Assembly: GCF_000293805.1 (NCBI RefSeq)
Contig: NZ_AMBZ01000003.1
Coordinates: 310,001-374,000, forward strand
Reading direction: 5' to 3'
Origin: Paenibacillus alvei DSM 29
GTDB lineage: Bacteria; Bacillota; Bacilli; Paenibacillales; Paenibacillaceae
Length of the DNA stretch: 64,000 nucleotides
Shown: piece after piece, positions 28,753 to 38,049 of the stretch
Numbering within the stretch: position 1 is the stretch's first letter
How the letters are laid out: each line of letters starts with the position of its first letter
Notes under the pieces: generated by a model
Told to the model about the DNA's origin: nothing
Seen by the model: the letters and a program-made list of their open reading frames with translations, nothing else
Databases searched by the model: none
Position numbers and translations under genes: made by a program

Positions 28753-29979
28753 ATGAATTTCGATTATTCCGAGAAGGTTGAATCTATGCGGAAAACGTTG
28801 CTGGAATTCATGAATGATGTGGTATATCCGCAAGAACGAAAGTACGAGGAGTATCTTAGTCAGGCCGGCAGCAGATGGGAGATCCCTCCGATCATGGAAC
28901 AGATGAAGGAGCAGGCTAAGCGGGCTGGTCTGTGGAACCTGTTCCTGCCGGACAGCGAATACGGTGCAGGCCTCAGCAACCTAGAATATGCGCCCCTGTG
29001 CGAGATTATGGGACGTTCCCTGATTGGCCCAGAGGTATTCAATTGCTCGGCGCCGGATACGGGCAATATGGAGGTGCTTGTGCGGTATGGGACGCGGGAG
29101 CAGAAGGAGAAATGGCTTGTTCCTCTGCTTGAAGGAAATATCCGTTCATGTTTTTCGATGACGGAACCGGATGTCGCGTCCTCGGATGCAACGAACATCG
29201 AAGCGACCATTGAACGGCAAGGCGACGAATATGTCGTAACCGGACGCAAATGGTGGTCTTCCGGTGCCGGAGATCTGCGCTGCAAGGTGGCGATCGTGAT
29301 GGGGAAGACGAATCCGAACGCGCCGGCCTATGAGCAGCAGTCTATGATTCTCGTGCCGATGGATGCTCCCGGTGTAAAGGTCAAGCGCATGCTGCCCGTG
29401 TTCGGCTACGATCACGCGCCGCATGGACATGCGGAAATAGAGTATGATCGCGTACGAATACCGCTGGATTCCATGCTGTGGGAACCGGGCAAGGGATTTG
29501 CCATTGCACAGGGAAGGCTCGGTCCGGGACGCATCCATCATTGCATGCGCTTAATAGGGGCGGCAGAGCGGGCACTCGAAGTGTTGTGCAAGCGCGTACG
29601 GCAGCGTACTGCATTCGGCAAGACGCTAGACCGTCAAGGCGTCGTGCAGGATTGGATTGCCACCTCGCGTATTGAGATCGAGCAGGCGCGACTGTTGACG
29701 CTAAAGGCGGCTTACATGATGGACACGGTCGGAAATAAAGCGGCAAAAGCGGAAATTGCCATGATTAAAGCGGTCGCTCCCAATATGGCGCTTCAGGTCA
29801 TTGACCGGGCCATTCAAGCGCTTGGGGCCGCAGGTGTCTGCGAAGACTTCCCGCTTGCCTCGCATTGGGCCAATGCAAGAACACTGCGCTTGGCGGACGG
29901 GCCGGATGAAGTGCACAAGGCGGCCATCGCCAAAATGGAACTTCGCAAATACGAAGAGATGAAAGCGATTACGATGTAA
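28753..29979 (+). CDS. Acyl-CoA dehydrogenase, ACAD10/11-like
   Basis: 408 residues; the ATG follows GAAGGGAGGATATGCA. FAD-dependent alpha,beta-dehydrogenation of an acyl-CoA, first step of beta-oxidation. Family features: [75 protein letters not shown], and a C-terminal [10 protein letters not shown]. Pairing with an APH-like kinase gene mirrors ACAD10/ACAD11, where both domains are fused in animals and handle 4-hydroxy acids through phosphorylation. That role here is an inference from context. First gene of a six-gene operon. Confidence 0.92.
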   Translation: MNFDYSEKVESMRKTLLEFMNDVVYPQERKYEEYLSQAGSRWEIPPIMEQMKEQAKRAGLWNLFLPDSEYGAGLSNLEYAPLCEIMGRSLIGPEVFNCSAPDTGNMEVLVRYGTREQKEKWLVPLLEGNIRSCFSMTEPDVASSDATNIEATIERQGDEYVVTGRKWWSSGAGDLRCKVAIVMGKTNPNAPAYEQQSMILVPMDAPGVKVKRMLPVFGYDHAPHGHAEIEYDRVRIPLDSMLWEPGKGFAIAQGRLGPGRIHHCMRLIGAAERALEVLCKRVRQRTAFGKTLDRQGVVQDWIATSRIEIEQARLLTLKAAYMMDTVGNKAAKAEIAMIKAVAPNMALQVIDRAIQALGAAGVCEDFPLASHWANARTLRLADGPDEVHKAAIAKMELRKYEEMKAITM

Positions 29980-30045
29980 AAAGGGTAGAGAAGATTAGAT
30001 AGTACGGAACGAGACTTTAGCCTTTTCATGAATGGGGGATGGAAG

Positions 30046-30822
30046 GTGAACGTCAAGCAATTATTTGACTTAACGGGTAAAACGGCTGTTGTAACTGGCG
30101 GCGGGCGAGGGCTCGGAGAGCAGATTGCTCAAGGCTTGGCAGAAGCGGGGGCGAATCTCGTTCTCTGCTCGCGCAGGGTCGACGCATGTCTGGAGACGGC
30201 GGCCCGAATCCATCGGGATACGGGCTCATTATGCCATGCGATGGCTTGTGACGTCAGAAATCCGGACGACGTGCGGCGTGTGGTGGAACAGACGGCGGAA
30301 AAGTTCGGACGCCTCGATATTTTGGTGAACAATAGCGGGGCCTCCTGGGGCGCGCCAGCTGTCGATATGCCCCTCGAAGCTTGGAATAAGGTAATGGACA
30401 TCAATGCGACGGGTACGTTTTTGATGTCACAGGCGGCAGGGAAGATCATGATTGAGCAGCACGGCGGAAAAATCATTAACATCGCTTCCGTGGCAGGTCT
30501 GGGCGGTTCGGATCCGGCATGGCTGGATGCTATCGGCTACAGCGCGAGCAAGGGCGCGGTCATTGCATTCACGAAGGATCTCGCGGTCAAATGGGGCCAG
30601 CACAACATTAATGTCAATGCGATCGCGCCGGGATTTTTTCCGACCAAGATGACCCGCGACGTTCTTCTACATGGAGGCGAACAGATAGTAAGCCTTACCC
30701 CGTTGGGACGGTACGGATCTGATCGCGATCTGAAGGGGAGCGTCGTATTTTTGGCATCCGAAGCTTCCGATTACATTACCGGTGCGGTGCTGACTGTGGA
30801 TGGGGGCATGACAGCCATGTAA
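30046..30822 (+). CDS. Short-chain dehydrogenase/reductase
   Basis: 258 residues from the GTG at 30046, with GGGGGA 8 bases upstream; the ATG at 30028 has no site. Classical SDR: cofactor motif TGGGRGLGEQ, NNSGAS, catalytic Ser in INIASVAG, catalytic YSASK, and the C-terminal SDYITGAVLTVDGGM. Probably oxidises a hydroxyacyl intermediate or reduces a ketone within the acyl-CoA pathway; NAD or NADP preference is not clear by eye. A gap of 66 bases after the dehydrogenase. Confidence 0.9.
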   Translation: MNVKQLFDLTGKTAVVTGGGRGLGEQIAQGLAEAGANLVLCSRRVDACLETAARIHRDTGSLCHAMACDVRNPDDVRRVVEQTAEKFGRLDILVNNSGASWGAPAVDMPLEAWNKVMDINATGTFLMSQAAGKIMIEQHGGKIINIASVAGLGGSDPAWLDAIGYSASKGAVIAFTKDLAVKWGQHNINVNAIAPGFFPTKMTRDVLLHGGEQIVSLTPLGRYGSDRDLKGSVVFLASEASDYITGAVLTVDGGMTAM

Positions 30823-30907
30823 CTGTCCCTGAATCACGATCCATGGCATTGTCTCTTCCTCTTATCCAGTAAAGCTATCTTGAAAGAATGAAGGAGGTCT
30901 GCATACC

Positions 30908-31993
30908 ATGACGTCCAGGCAAGAGGCGTTACCGCAGGATACGATTCCCGTTCGCAAGGGCGAGGAGTTGAACGTTGCTGCGCTAGAAGAGCATTTACGA
31001 AATCATCTCGATATTCCGGAAGCCCCATTGGAAGTAGAGCAGTTCGGGGCGGGGCATTCCAATTTAACATACGCGATACGCAGCGGGGATTGGCAGGCAG
31101 TAGTGCGCCGTCCTCCACTGGGGCCGGTCGCTCCTAAAGCACACGATATGCAGCGCGAATATACGATTCTCTCAAGGCTGCATCCGTTTTTTTCGCTTGC
31201 GCCTCGTCCTTATTTATATTGCGGGGATCTCTCAATCATCGGCAGTCCTTTCTTCGTAATGGAGCGTCGGAACGGACTCGTGTTGGATCGAAGCTTTCCT
31301 TCGGATGTGGAATATACGCCGCAGCTGGGCAGGGATATTTCCGAAACGATGGTCGCGACTTTGGCTCGGCTGCATGAAGTTCCTTACCGTGAAACGAATC
31401 TAAGGGCGATTAGCCAGCCTGACGGCTTTATGCGTCGGCAAGTGCATGGCTGGATAGAACGTTATGAACGCGCCAAAACGGATGAGATTCAGGGGGAAGA
31501 GAAACTCAAAAAATGGCTGGCCGATTTCCTGCCGAATTCGCAGACACCGACCGTCATCCATTATGATTATAAGCTGAACAATATCATGTTCGCAGGCGAC
31601 AATCTTACAGAGATAGTCGGCGTGTTCGACTGGGAGATGGCTACGGTGGGCGATCCAATGGCGGATGTTGGAGCAGCGCTCAGTTACTGGTTCGAACCGA
31701 ATGATCCGCCGGAGCTGCTGCACGGCTTGGGGCATGTCCCGCTTACGGTTCGCCCGGGCTTCATGTCGCGTGCCGATTTCCTAGAGGCTTATGCGTCAAA
31801 AAGCGGTCGAGATGTATCGGAGGCCCATTACTACTTGACCTTTGCTTACTTTAAGCTGGCGGTTATCTGTCAGCAAATTTACTACCGTTGGAAAAAGGGT
31901 CAGACGAGCGATGAGCGCTTCGGCCGTTTTAATGATACCGTGCAGACGCTGATTGCACACGCCTGGCAGCAAGCCGAACGGGGCGAGCTGTAA
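30908..31993 (+). CDS. APH-family phosphotransferase (ACAD10/11 kinase-like)
   Basis: 361 residues; the ATG follows GAAGGAGGTCTGCATACC. Kinase fold of the aminoglycoside phosphotransferase type, with FGAGHSNLTY (nucleotide loop), VIHYDYKLNNIMF (catalytic Asp and Asn) and VFDWEMATVGDP (metal-binding Asp). In this genomic setting these proteins resemble the kinase domain of ACAD10/11, which phosphorylates hydroxyacyl-CoAs, rather than antibiotic kinases. It is intact. Confidence 0.88.
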   Translation: MTSRQEALPQDTIPVRKGEELNVAALEEHLRNHLDIPEAPLEVEQFGAGHSNLTYAIRSGDWQAVVRRPPLGPVAPKAHDMQREYTILSRLHPFFSLAPRPYLYCGDLSIIGSPFFVMERRNGLVLDRSFPSDVEYTPQLGRDISETMVATLARLHEVPYRETNLRAISQPDGFMRRQVHGWIERYERAKTDEIQGEEKLKKWLADFLPNSQTPTVIHYDYKLNNIMFAGDNLTEIVGVFDWEMATVGDPMADVGAALSYWFEPNDPPELLHGLGHVPLTVRPGFMSRADFLEAYASKSGRDVSEAHYYLTFAYFKLAVICQQIYYRWKKGQTSDERFGRFNDTVQTLIAHAWQQAERGEL

Positions 31994-32058
31994 ATTAGAT
32001 CACGATTATTGCGCAAGATAGAGTTGCGATTCATCACATTAGGGAGGTTCTTTGAGAT

Positions 32059-32838
32059 ATGGGCAATGAGCATTTACTTGTACAAAAAGTAGGGCATGTT
32101 CTGTCGTTGAAGCTGAATCGTCCAGAAAAGCTGAATGCGTTCAGTCCTTCCATGATTCGGGGGATAATCGAGTCGCTGGAGGAGGCGAAGAGAAACGCAG
32201 ACATTCGAGTTATCTGCTTGTCGGGAGCGGGACGCGCCTTCAGTGCAGGCGGGGACGTGACGACAATGAGCGGCGCAAAGCCGAATAATGTTTACGATCA
32301 CATTGGGATGTTTAATGAACTGGTACATTCCATTAAAGAAATAGAGAAGCCCGTCATCGCGGTCGTGCATGGATTCGCGGCAGGGGCAGGCTTCAATCTC
32401 GCGTTAGCTTGCGATTTGATTGTTGCAGCCAATGATGCCAATTTTGCGATGAGCTTTGCCCAAGTTGGTCTCATCTCCGATGGAGGAGGATTGTTCTTCT
32501 TGCCGCGCCTCATTGGCATACATCGAGCCAAGGAATTGCTATTCAACGCCGAGCCGATCGATGCGGAATATGCCCACCGCTTGGGTATCGTGAATAAGCT
32601 GTATCCTTTGGAACAATTGGAATCCGGTGCGCTGGAATACGCTTCGCGCTTGGCGAAGGGCCCCATTAAGGCGTATGGGATGCTTAAGAAAATCGCCGAC
32701 CGGTCGCTGACTTCCTCGTTGGATGATATTTTGGAACGGGAAAGGGTTACACAAGCCATGATGGTCACGACCGAGGATCACCAGGAAGGTGTTCGGGCGT
32801 TCATCGAGAAGAGACAGCCTTCATTCAACGGTTTGTAG
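32059..32838 (+). CDS. Enoyl-CoA hydratase/isomerase (crotonase family)
   Basis: 259 residues; the ATG follows AGGGAGGTTCTTTGAGAT. Crotonase features: LNRPEKLNAFS, the oxyanion-hole segments GAGRAFSAGGDV and HGFAAGAGFNLALACDL, and FAQVGLISDGGGLFFLPRLIG. The Asp-Gly-Gly in the last motif, where hydratases keep a catalytic Glu, is more like PaaG-type isomerases, so the reaction could be isomerisation rather than hydration. Confidence 0.88.
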   Translation: MGNEHLLVQKVGHVLSLKLNRPEKLNAFSPSMIRGIIESLEEAKRNADIRVICLSGAGRAFSAGGDVTTMSGAKPNNVYDHIGMFNELVHSIKEIEKPVIAVVHGFAAGAGFNLALACDLIVAANDANFAMSFAQVGLISDGGGLFFLPRLIGIHRAKELLFNAEPIDAEYAHRLGIVNKLYPLEQLESGALEYASRLAKGPIKAYGMLKKIADRSLTSSLDDILERERVTQAMMVTTEDHQEGVRAFIEKRQPSFNGL

Positions 32839-32899
32839 CACTTGTCGTTTTTATTCGTTCTGAATGACAAAATGGTTAGCAATGAGGAGGCGATTTTTG

Positions 32900-34585
32900 A
32901 TGACGCAATCCCATTATGCGCACTGGCCCGCGCGAATGCCTGTTTCCATTTCAGTTCCGGACACAACGCTTACTGACAACCTGGAGGTTTCTGCCCGCCG
33001 TTATCCGGAAAAGACGGCAATCATTTATTATAACAACTCTATTTCCTATCGAACCTTATGGAAAGAGGTCAATTTGATGGCCGCCTATTTGCTCCATCTC
33101 GGCGTAGAGCAAGGCGATCGCGTGCTGTTATATATGCAGAACAGTCCCCAATATATTATCTCCTATTACGCAATCATGCGATCCGGCGCTATCGTTGTAC
33201 CCATCAATCCTATGAATCTCACCGAAGAGCTTGCTTATCTTATTGAAGACAGCGTCGCAAGAGTCGGCTTTGTCAGCCAAGAGCTGTATTCGCGTATCGA
33301 ACCGTTGTTATCAGATCGTTGCCTCGAGCGCATCATTGTTGCTACCTATTCGGATTATTGCAGCAATGTAGGCGAAGAAGTGCCTGACATCGTCAGGGCA
33401 CCTCGTCTTGAATCGATATCCCCTCAAGCCGTGTCCTGGACGGAAGCCATGAAAGTAGCGGCTGTACATCGGGTCTCCTTTCCGAAGACAGAGGGGAGTG
33501 ATCTGGCGGTTCTTCCCTATACTTCAGGCACGACCGGCAAGCCAAAGGGCTGCATGCACACTCATAAATCCGTACAAGCAAACGTGATTTCATCAGCTTA
33601 CTGGGGAGGATTGACGCCGGAGTCGAAAGGGTTGGCGACACTACCCTTCTTCCATGTAATCGGAATGATCCACGGCATGCACGTTCCCATTTTTGTCGGT
33701 GCAGCCATGGTCATCATGACGCGTTGGGATCGCAACACGGCTGCCCTATTGATGGAACGCCACAAATGTACGTATTGGACAGGAATCAGCACGATGATTA
33801 TTGACTTTTTAGCCAACCCCGAGCTTTCTCAGTACGATTTGCGTTCGCTCATGCTGATTAACGGTGGTGGAACCGGGCTGCCGGAGGTCGTAGGCGAGAA
33901 GCTCTATCAAGCTACGGGCCTGCGATTTGTAGAAGGGTATGGATTATCCGAAACGATGGCGCAGACGCACTGCAATCCGCTTGATCGTCCGAAGCTGCAA
34001 TGTCTTGGCATTCCAGCCTTCGGCGTAGATTCCCGAATCATTGACCCTATGACACTCGAAGTAAAAGGACCGGGGGAAGAAGGAGAAATTATTGTAGACG
34101 GACCGCAGTTATTTAAAGGCTACTGGAACGATTCAGAAGCTACGCGGGACGCTTTTGTAAAGGTGGAAGGCAAATCGTTCTTCCGCACGGGGGACATTGG
34201 GCGTTACGACGAGGATGGGTACTTCTTCATCGTAGATCGAATGAAACGCATGATTAACGCCTCGGGATTCAAGGTATGGCCGACGGAAGTGGAATCAATT
34301 CTATATCGGCATCCGGCGATTCAAGAGGTATGCGTCATCGGTATTCCGGACGAGCGCAAGGGAGAGGAAATCAAGGCTTACATCGTCCTGCGTGAAGGGG
34401 ATCGCGGCAAGGTGTCGGAAGGCGATATTATACGCTGGGCGCAGGAGCATATGGCAGCTTATAAATATCCGCGCGTTGTCGAATTTGTTGCTTCGCTTCC
34501 GGTTACCGGCAGCGGCAAAATTTTGTGGCGCAAATTACAGGAGGAGGCATGGAAGAAAGCTGGGGAAAAATCGAGCTCCAGATAG
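32900..34585 (+). CDS. Acyl-CoA synthetase (AMP-forming)
   Basis: 561 residues from the ATG at 32900, with GAGGAGGCG upstream; the TTG at 32864 is rejected. Activates a fatty or related acid to acyl-CoA. Motifs: P-loop YTSGTTGKPKG, EGYGLSETM, YFRTGDIGRYDEDGYFF, DRMKRMINASGFKVWPTEVE and GSGKILWRKL with the catalytic Lys. It supplies the substrate for the dehydrogenase. Medium- or long-chain preference is not decidable from sequence alone. Confidence 0.92.
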   Translation: MTQSHYAHWPARMPVSISVPDTTLTDNLEVSARRYPEKTAIIYYNNSISYRTLWKEVNLMAAYLLHLGVEQGDRVLLYMQNSPQYIISYYAIMRSGAIVVPINPMNLTEELAYLIEDSVARVGFVSQELYSRIEPLLSDRCLERIIVATYSDYCSNVGEEVPDIVRAPRLESISPQAVSWTEAMKVAAVHRVSFPKTEGSDLAVLPYTSGTTGKPKGCMHTHKSVQANVISSAYWGGLTPESKGLATLPFFHVIGMIHGMHVPIFVGAAMVIMTRWDRNTAALLMERHKCTYWTGISTMIIDFLANPELSQYDLRSLMLINGGGTGLPEVVGEKLYQATGLRFVEGYGLSETMAQTHCNPLDRPKLQCLGIPAFGVDSRIIDPMTLEVKGPGEEGEIIVDGPQLFKGYWNDSEATRDAFVKVEGKSFFRTGDIGRYDEDGYFFIVDRMKRMINASGFKVWPTEVESILYRHPAIQEVCVIGIPDERKGEEIKAYIVLREGDRGKVSEGDIIRWAQEHMAAYKYPRVVEFVASLPVTGSGKILWRKLQEEAWKKAGEKSSSR

Positions 34586-34697
34586 AAAGTACAGTATCGA
34601 CGATTTGAAATTTGAATATCCATTTGTTCCCTTTACATGTCTCTATTGTTCAAGCTAACATAGAAACATATTATTCGACATGAGGGGAGAATCACGC

Positions 34698-35276
34698 TTG
34701 GAGCAGTCCATGAAGGATAAAATCATCAGGCACAGTATTGCGCTGTTCGAATCGAAAGGGTTCAGCGAAACCTCGATTCAAGATATTGTCGATACGCTCG
34801 GCGCGACAAAGGGCACCTTCTATTATTATTTTACGAGCAAAGAGCAGCTTTTGACGCATATTCATCTGCAATATATTGACTATCTTCTAGCGGAACAGCG
34901 AACCATTTTTGATCAACCGGATAAATCCTGTCAGGAAAAGCTGGCTGGCATCATCAACATGATGATTCGGGAAATCGCGGAAAAGGGCGCCAGCGCACGG
35001 ATATTTTTTCGTGAACTTATTCATATATCGGGCGATGATCTGGATGTAATCAAGGGGAAGCGGGATCAGTTCCGGTTCAATTTTCAGTCCGTTATCGAGC
35101 AGGGAATGGAGAACGGAGAATTTCGCAATGATATCCCGGCCGATATGATGACATTCGGCATCCTTGGTGCTTGCAATTGGTGCTATACCTGGTTCAATCC
35201 GGATGGCGCTATATCCGATGTCGAGGTTGCTTCGATCTATACGAAGATGTTTTTAAACGGCATGAATAAGCAATAG
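34698..35276 (+). CDS. TetR-family repressor of the acyl-CoA operon
   Basis: 192 residues from the TTG at 34698, which follows AGGGGAGA by 7 bases. The N-terminal helix-turn-helix is typical (GFSETSIQDIVDTLGATKG, FYYYFTSKEQLL). The C-terminal domain, with GILGACNWCYTWFNPDG, resembles acyl-CoA-sensing TetR regulators such as FadR of Bacillus. It lies 112 bases after the ligase gene. The only extended palindrome I see in the operon is at 28707-28734. Confidence 0.88.
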   Translation: MEQSMKDKIIRHSIALFESKGFSETSIQDIVDTLGATKGTFYYYFTSKEQLLTHIHLQYIDYLLAEQRTIFDQPDKSCQEKLAGIINMMIREIAEKGASARIFFRELIHISGDDLDVIKGKRDQFRFNFQSVIEQGMENGEFRNDIPADMMTFGILGACNWCYTWFNPDGAISDVEVASIYTKMFLNGMNKQ

Positions 35277-35299
35277 CGGCCATTTGGAGCAGCATGCAC

Positions 35300-35731
35300 T
35301 TATTCTAATGGTATGCGTCTGTACATGCCAAGAGAGTGCGGAGCCGTATAGTCGAATCCATACTGCTTGTACAACTGATCTGCGGGTACGTCTGCCAGCA
35401 GACTGACATAGGCGCCTTTGGCGGCATGCTGATCCAAGTAGGATGTAATTTCATTCATGATAACCTTGCCTAAGCCCCGTCCTTGGTACGCAGGCTCGAC
35501 AGCAATGTCGACGACTTGGTAGAAGCAGCCGCCGTCACCGATAATTCTTCCCATGCCGATCAATTCGCCTTCTTGTCGCAGCGATACCGCAAAGATGGAA
35601 TTGTGCAATCCTGTACGAGCACCGTCAAGCGACTTGGGACTTAAACCGGCACGCATTCTTAATTGACAATACTCTTCAGGCTGTGGAGCTTCGTGAATCA
35701 CGGCAACTTCATTGCTTTCTTTGTCCATCAT
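35300..35731 (-). CDS. GNAT-family N-acetyltransferase
   Basis: 143 residues. Acetyl-CoA-binding motif VDIAVEPAYQGRGLGKVIMNEI and the C-terminal ADQLYKQYGFDYTAP place it in the GNAT family. GGAGG precedes two adjacent ATG codons. The substrate is unknown. Convergent with the tetR gene. Confidence 0.85.
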   Translation of the reverse strand: MMDKESNEVAVIHEAPQPEEYCQLRMRAGLSPKSLDGARTGLHNSIFAVSLRQEGELIGMGRIIGDGGCFYQVVDIAVEPAYQGRGLGKVIMNEITSYLDQHAAKGAYVSLLADVPADQLYKQYGFDYTAPHSLGMYRRIPLE

Positions 35732-35764
35732 AGAGACCTCCGATTCGAATTATCTCTGACAAGG

Positions 35765-35795
35765 AGCAGACCAAGCAATCCGTGGTCTGCTTTTT
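35765..35795. terminator. Hairpin AGCAGACCA/TGGTCTGCT with T-run
   Basis: Arms 35765-35773 and 35783-35791, followed by TTTTTG on the plus strand. It lies between spo0E and the GNAT gene. A similar GCAGACC/GGTCTGC core recurs at 41905 and 53565. Confidence 0.6.
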
Positions 35796-35872
35796 GTATG
35801 TGCAAGACATGCCTCGCGTAATCGTGAGTATCGTACACCTAACTATTTTATATAGGTTCTACTTAAAATCGT

Positions 35873-36061
35873 TCATTTCCTCTTTTCCCGCTGGAACTTT
35901 AGTAGATAATGATCCAGCTCTTGGCTTATGAGAATTACCTTCTCGTCGGTAAGGCTTTTTCTCTCAATTGCTGCTTCAAGCAGTTGCTTCCGAATTTGCT
36001 CGATTTTGTCCTTCAAATGCTTTTTTTTCTGGTCATCAGAATTGGACTGGGCGATAGCCAT
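35873..36061 (-). CDS. Spo0E-like aspartyl-phosphate phosphatase
   Basis: 62 residues with the two-helix Spo0E layout: a basic helix (KDKIEQIRKQLLEAAIERKS), a turn, then the signature SQELDHYLLKFQ. Members dephosphorylate Spo0A~P and so delay sporulation. AGAGGGTG precedes the ATG. Supports a spore-forming host. Confidence 0.82.
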   Translation of the reverse strand: MAIAQSNSDDQKKKHLKDKIEQIRKQLLEAAIERKSLTDEKVILISQELDHYLLKFQREKRK

Positions 36062-36486
36062 TCACCCTCTCTACCTTGAAAAATGTTTTGGCTCCTTTTG
36101 GCTCCTATAATGGAAAATATACCACATCATATATTTTTGAACCTGAAAAATTGCTGAATGTGTTCCATTGACATGATTCATGGGATTGTCGTATTGAGGA
36201 CATTTTATCCTAAGAAATTCGAAGTTTGGGGAGCTAATATGTTGTTTATCGGAGTTACGTTAGCGTTTATGAAGGTTTTTCTATAAAATGGGTAAAAAGT
36301 ACAAATGCCAATTTGCATAGCGGGATAGCGAATTTGAGCAAAAATGAATCATTGGCGGAACCGAATTATGGATAAAAGAAATGTTAGGCTCATAGTGAGC
36401 GCACGCTTCTGTCACCATCTCGTGTCAGATATTGAACAATGATAGGAATAGACCGTTTCTGGTAGGGAAACGGTCTATTTTACTTT
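36062..36486. other. Spacer without a gene; strong hairpin at its end
   Basis: 425 bases, AT-rich, no coding frame supported. Perfect 13-base arms AATAGACCGTTTC (36447-36459) and GAAACGGTCTATT (36467-36479) lie 8 bases beyond the chemoreceptor stop and probably end its transcript. The upstream part should hold the spo0E promoter, not resolved here. Confidence 0.6.
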
Positions 36487-38045
36487 CTACTCGGTTTTGA
36501 ATTTCGAGGAAGCCTCTCTTAGCTGCTTGGTTAATGCATCGATCTCTTCAATCATGGAGGCCAACTGTTGAACCATAGCCGATTGTACTTGAATCGTGGA
36601 GGTTACCTGCTCAACAGAAGCAGACACTTCTTCGCCAGAAGCGGACAAGTTCTGAGCCAGCTCCATCACGTCCTCTTTGCCCCGCTTCATGTTGTCCATT
36701 TCGTAGGCCATGCCCTTGATTTGCTCTGTAATGTCAACAACATTGTTCAAAATGGCTTCAAACGCCAGCTTCGTATCATCAACATATTGATTTTGCTTGG
36801 CAGACACATCTTGAAGGCTTCTTACTGATCCATTTGCCTCCTGCGCCAAGCTAAGGTTATCTGTGATGATTTCCTCGATCTCGCTAGACTGCTTCGCACA
36901 TAGCTCAGCCAATTGTCTTACTTCGGAAGCGACAACGGCGAATCCTTTGCCATGCTCCCCAGCTCGTGCAGCTTCTATCGATGCGTTAAGGGCGAGCAAG
37001 TTCGTTTGCTTTGCAATCTTGCCAATGGTTTCCGTAATGGAGGCAATCCGCAAGGAGCTTTCCTCCAGCTTGGCCGTGATGGCTGCGATTGAAGCAACTT
37101 CCTGTTCACTGTCACTATGAGTATGGATCAACTGATTCACGACTTCATTTCCACTATGGAAGACTTCAATGATGGAATCCGTCCGATCCTTCACAGCGGA
37201 TGACAATTGATTGACAACTGCTATCTTATTCCCGAGATCGCCGAACTTATTCACGATATGCTCGGTATCGAGCGCTTGGGATTCCATTGCTTTGGCGATT
37301 TCCATAGTCGTAATCGATGTTTCTTGAATGGATATCGTCGTTTGCTTAGAGGCGGCATCCAATTCGTTAGTACTTGTGTTCAAGTGCTCGATTGAACGAT
37401 TCATTTGGGAAATCAAGCTCTTATTTTGTTCAACCATGACGTTGAAGCTATCCGCCAAGTCTTTGAACTCACTTTTGTAGTTCCCTGTTGCAGCGACAGT
37501 GAGATCTCCAGACGCCAATCGTTTGAATAAGGCGGTTAATCTGCCGACTGGACGTGTAATAGAGCGGGAAATGAGCAGTCCCATTGTTAAGGACAAGAGC
37601 AGAGCACCGAGCGTAATGAGCGAGATCTTGGAAAATAGCCGATCAAGTGGGCGCTTGATGTTGACATAACTTTCTTTAGCGATAACGGTCCAATCTGCTC
37701 CTGGAATTTTAGAATAGCGAATATAATGCTCTGCATCGTCCAGCTCACCGCGAATAATGTCTGCGTTTCCTGTAGCCTGGAGAATCGGATTCAGCTTGTC
37801 GGATTGGAAGCTCTGTCCAACCGATGCTTCATCCTGTGAGTTGAACACCGTATGTCCGACCCGATCGAGGATGATCACGGTGCCGTGCTCGTTGCCGGCA
37901 GTATGCTTTAGCTGTTCTACAAAGAAAGAGGTATTTACCGTTGTAATAAATACTCCGGCAACCTTGGTATCGTCCGCAAAAACAGGCTCTGCAAATACGA
38001 CTACTTGATTACCGGTGCTTTTGGATAATAGCGAATCACTGATGA
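36487..38045 (-). pseudogene. Methyl-accepting chemotaxis protein, 5' end lost
   Basis: About 519 codons are recognisable: the distal part of a Cache sensor domain ([20 protein letters not shown] to [19 protein letters not shown]), a membrane segment ([19 protein letters not shown]), a HAMP domain ([20 protein letters not shown]), and the signalling domain with the tip region [24 protein letters not shown]. Upstream of about 38045 the frame stays open to 38676, but that part is only the antisense of the GH3 gene and has no receptor features, so the first membrane segment and half the sensor are missing. No start codon with a site is evident. Non-functional unless the junction is an assembly error. 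Confidence 0.8.
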
Positions 38046-38049
38046 AGGG

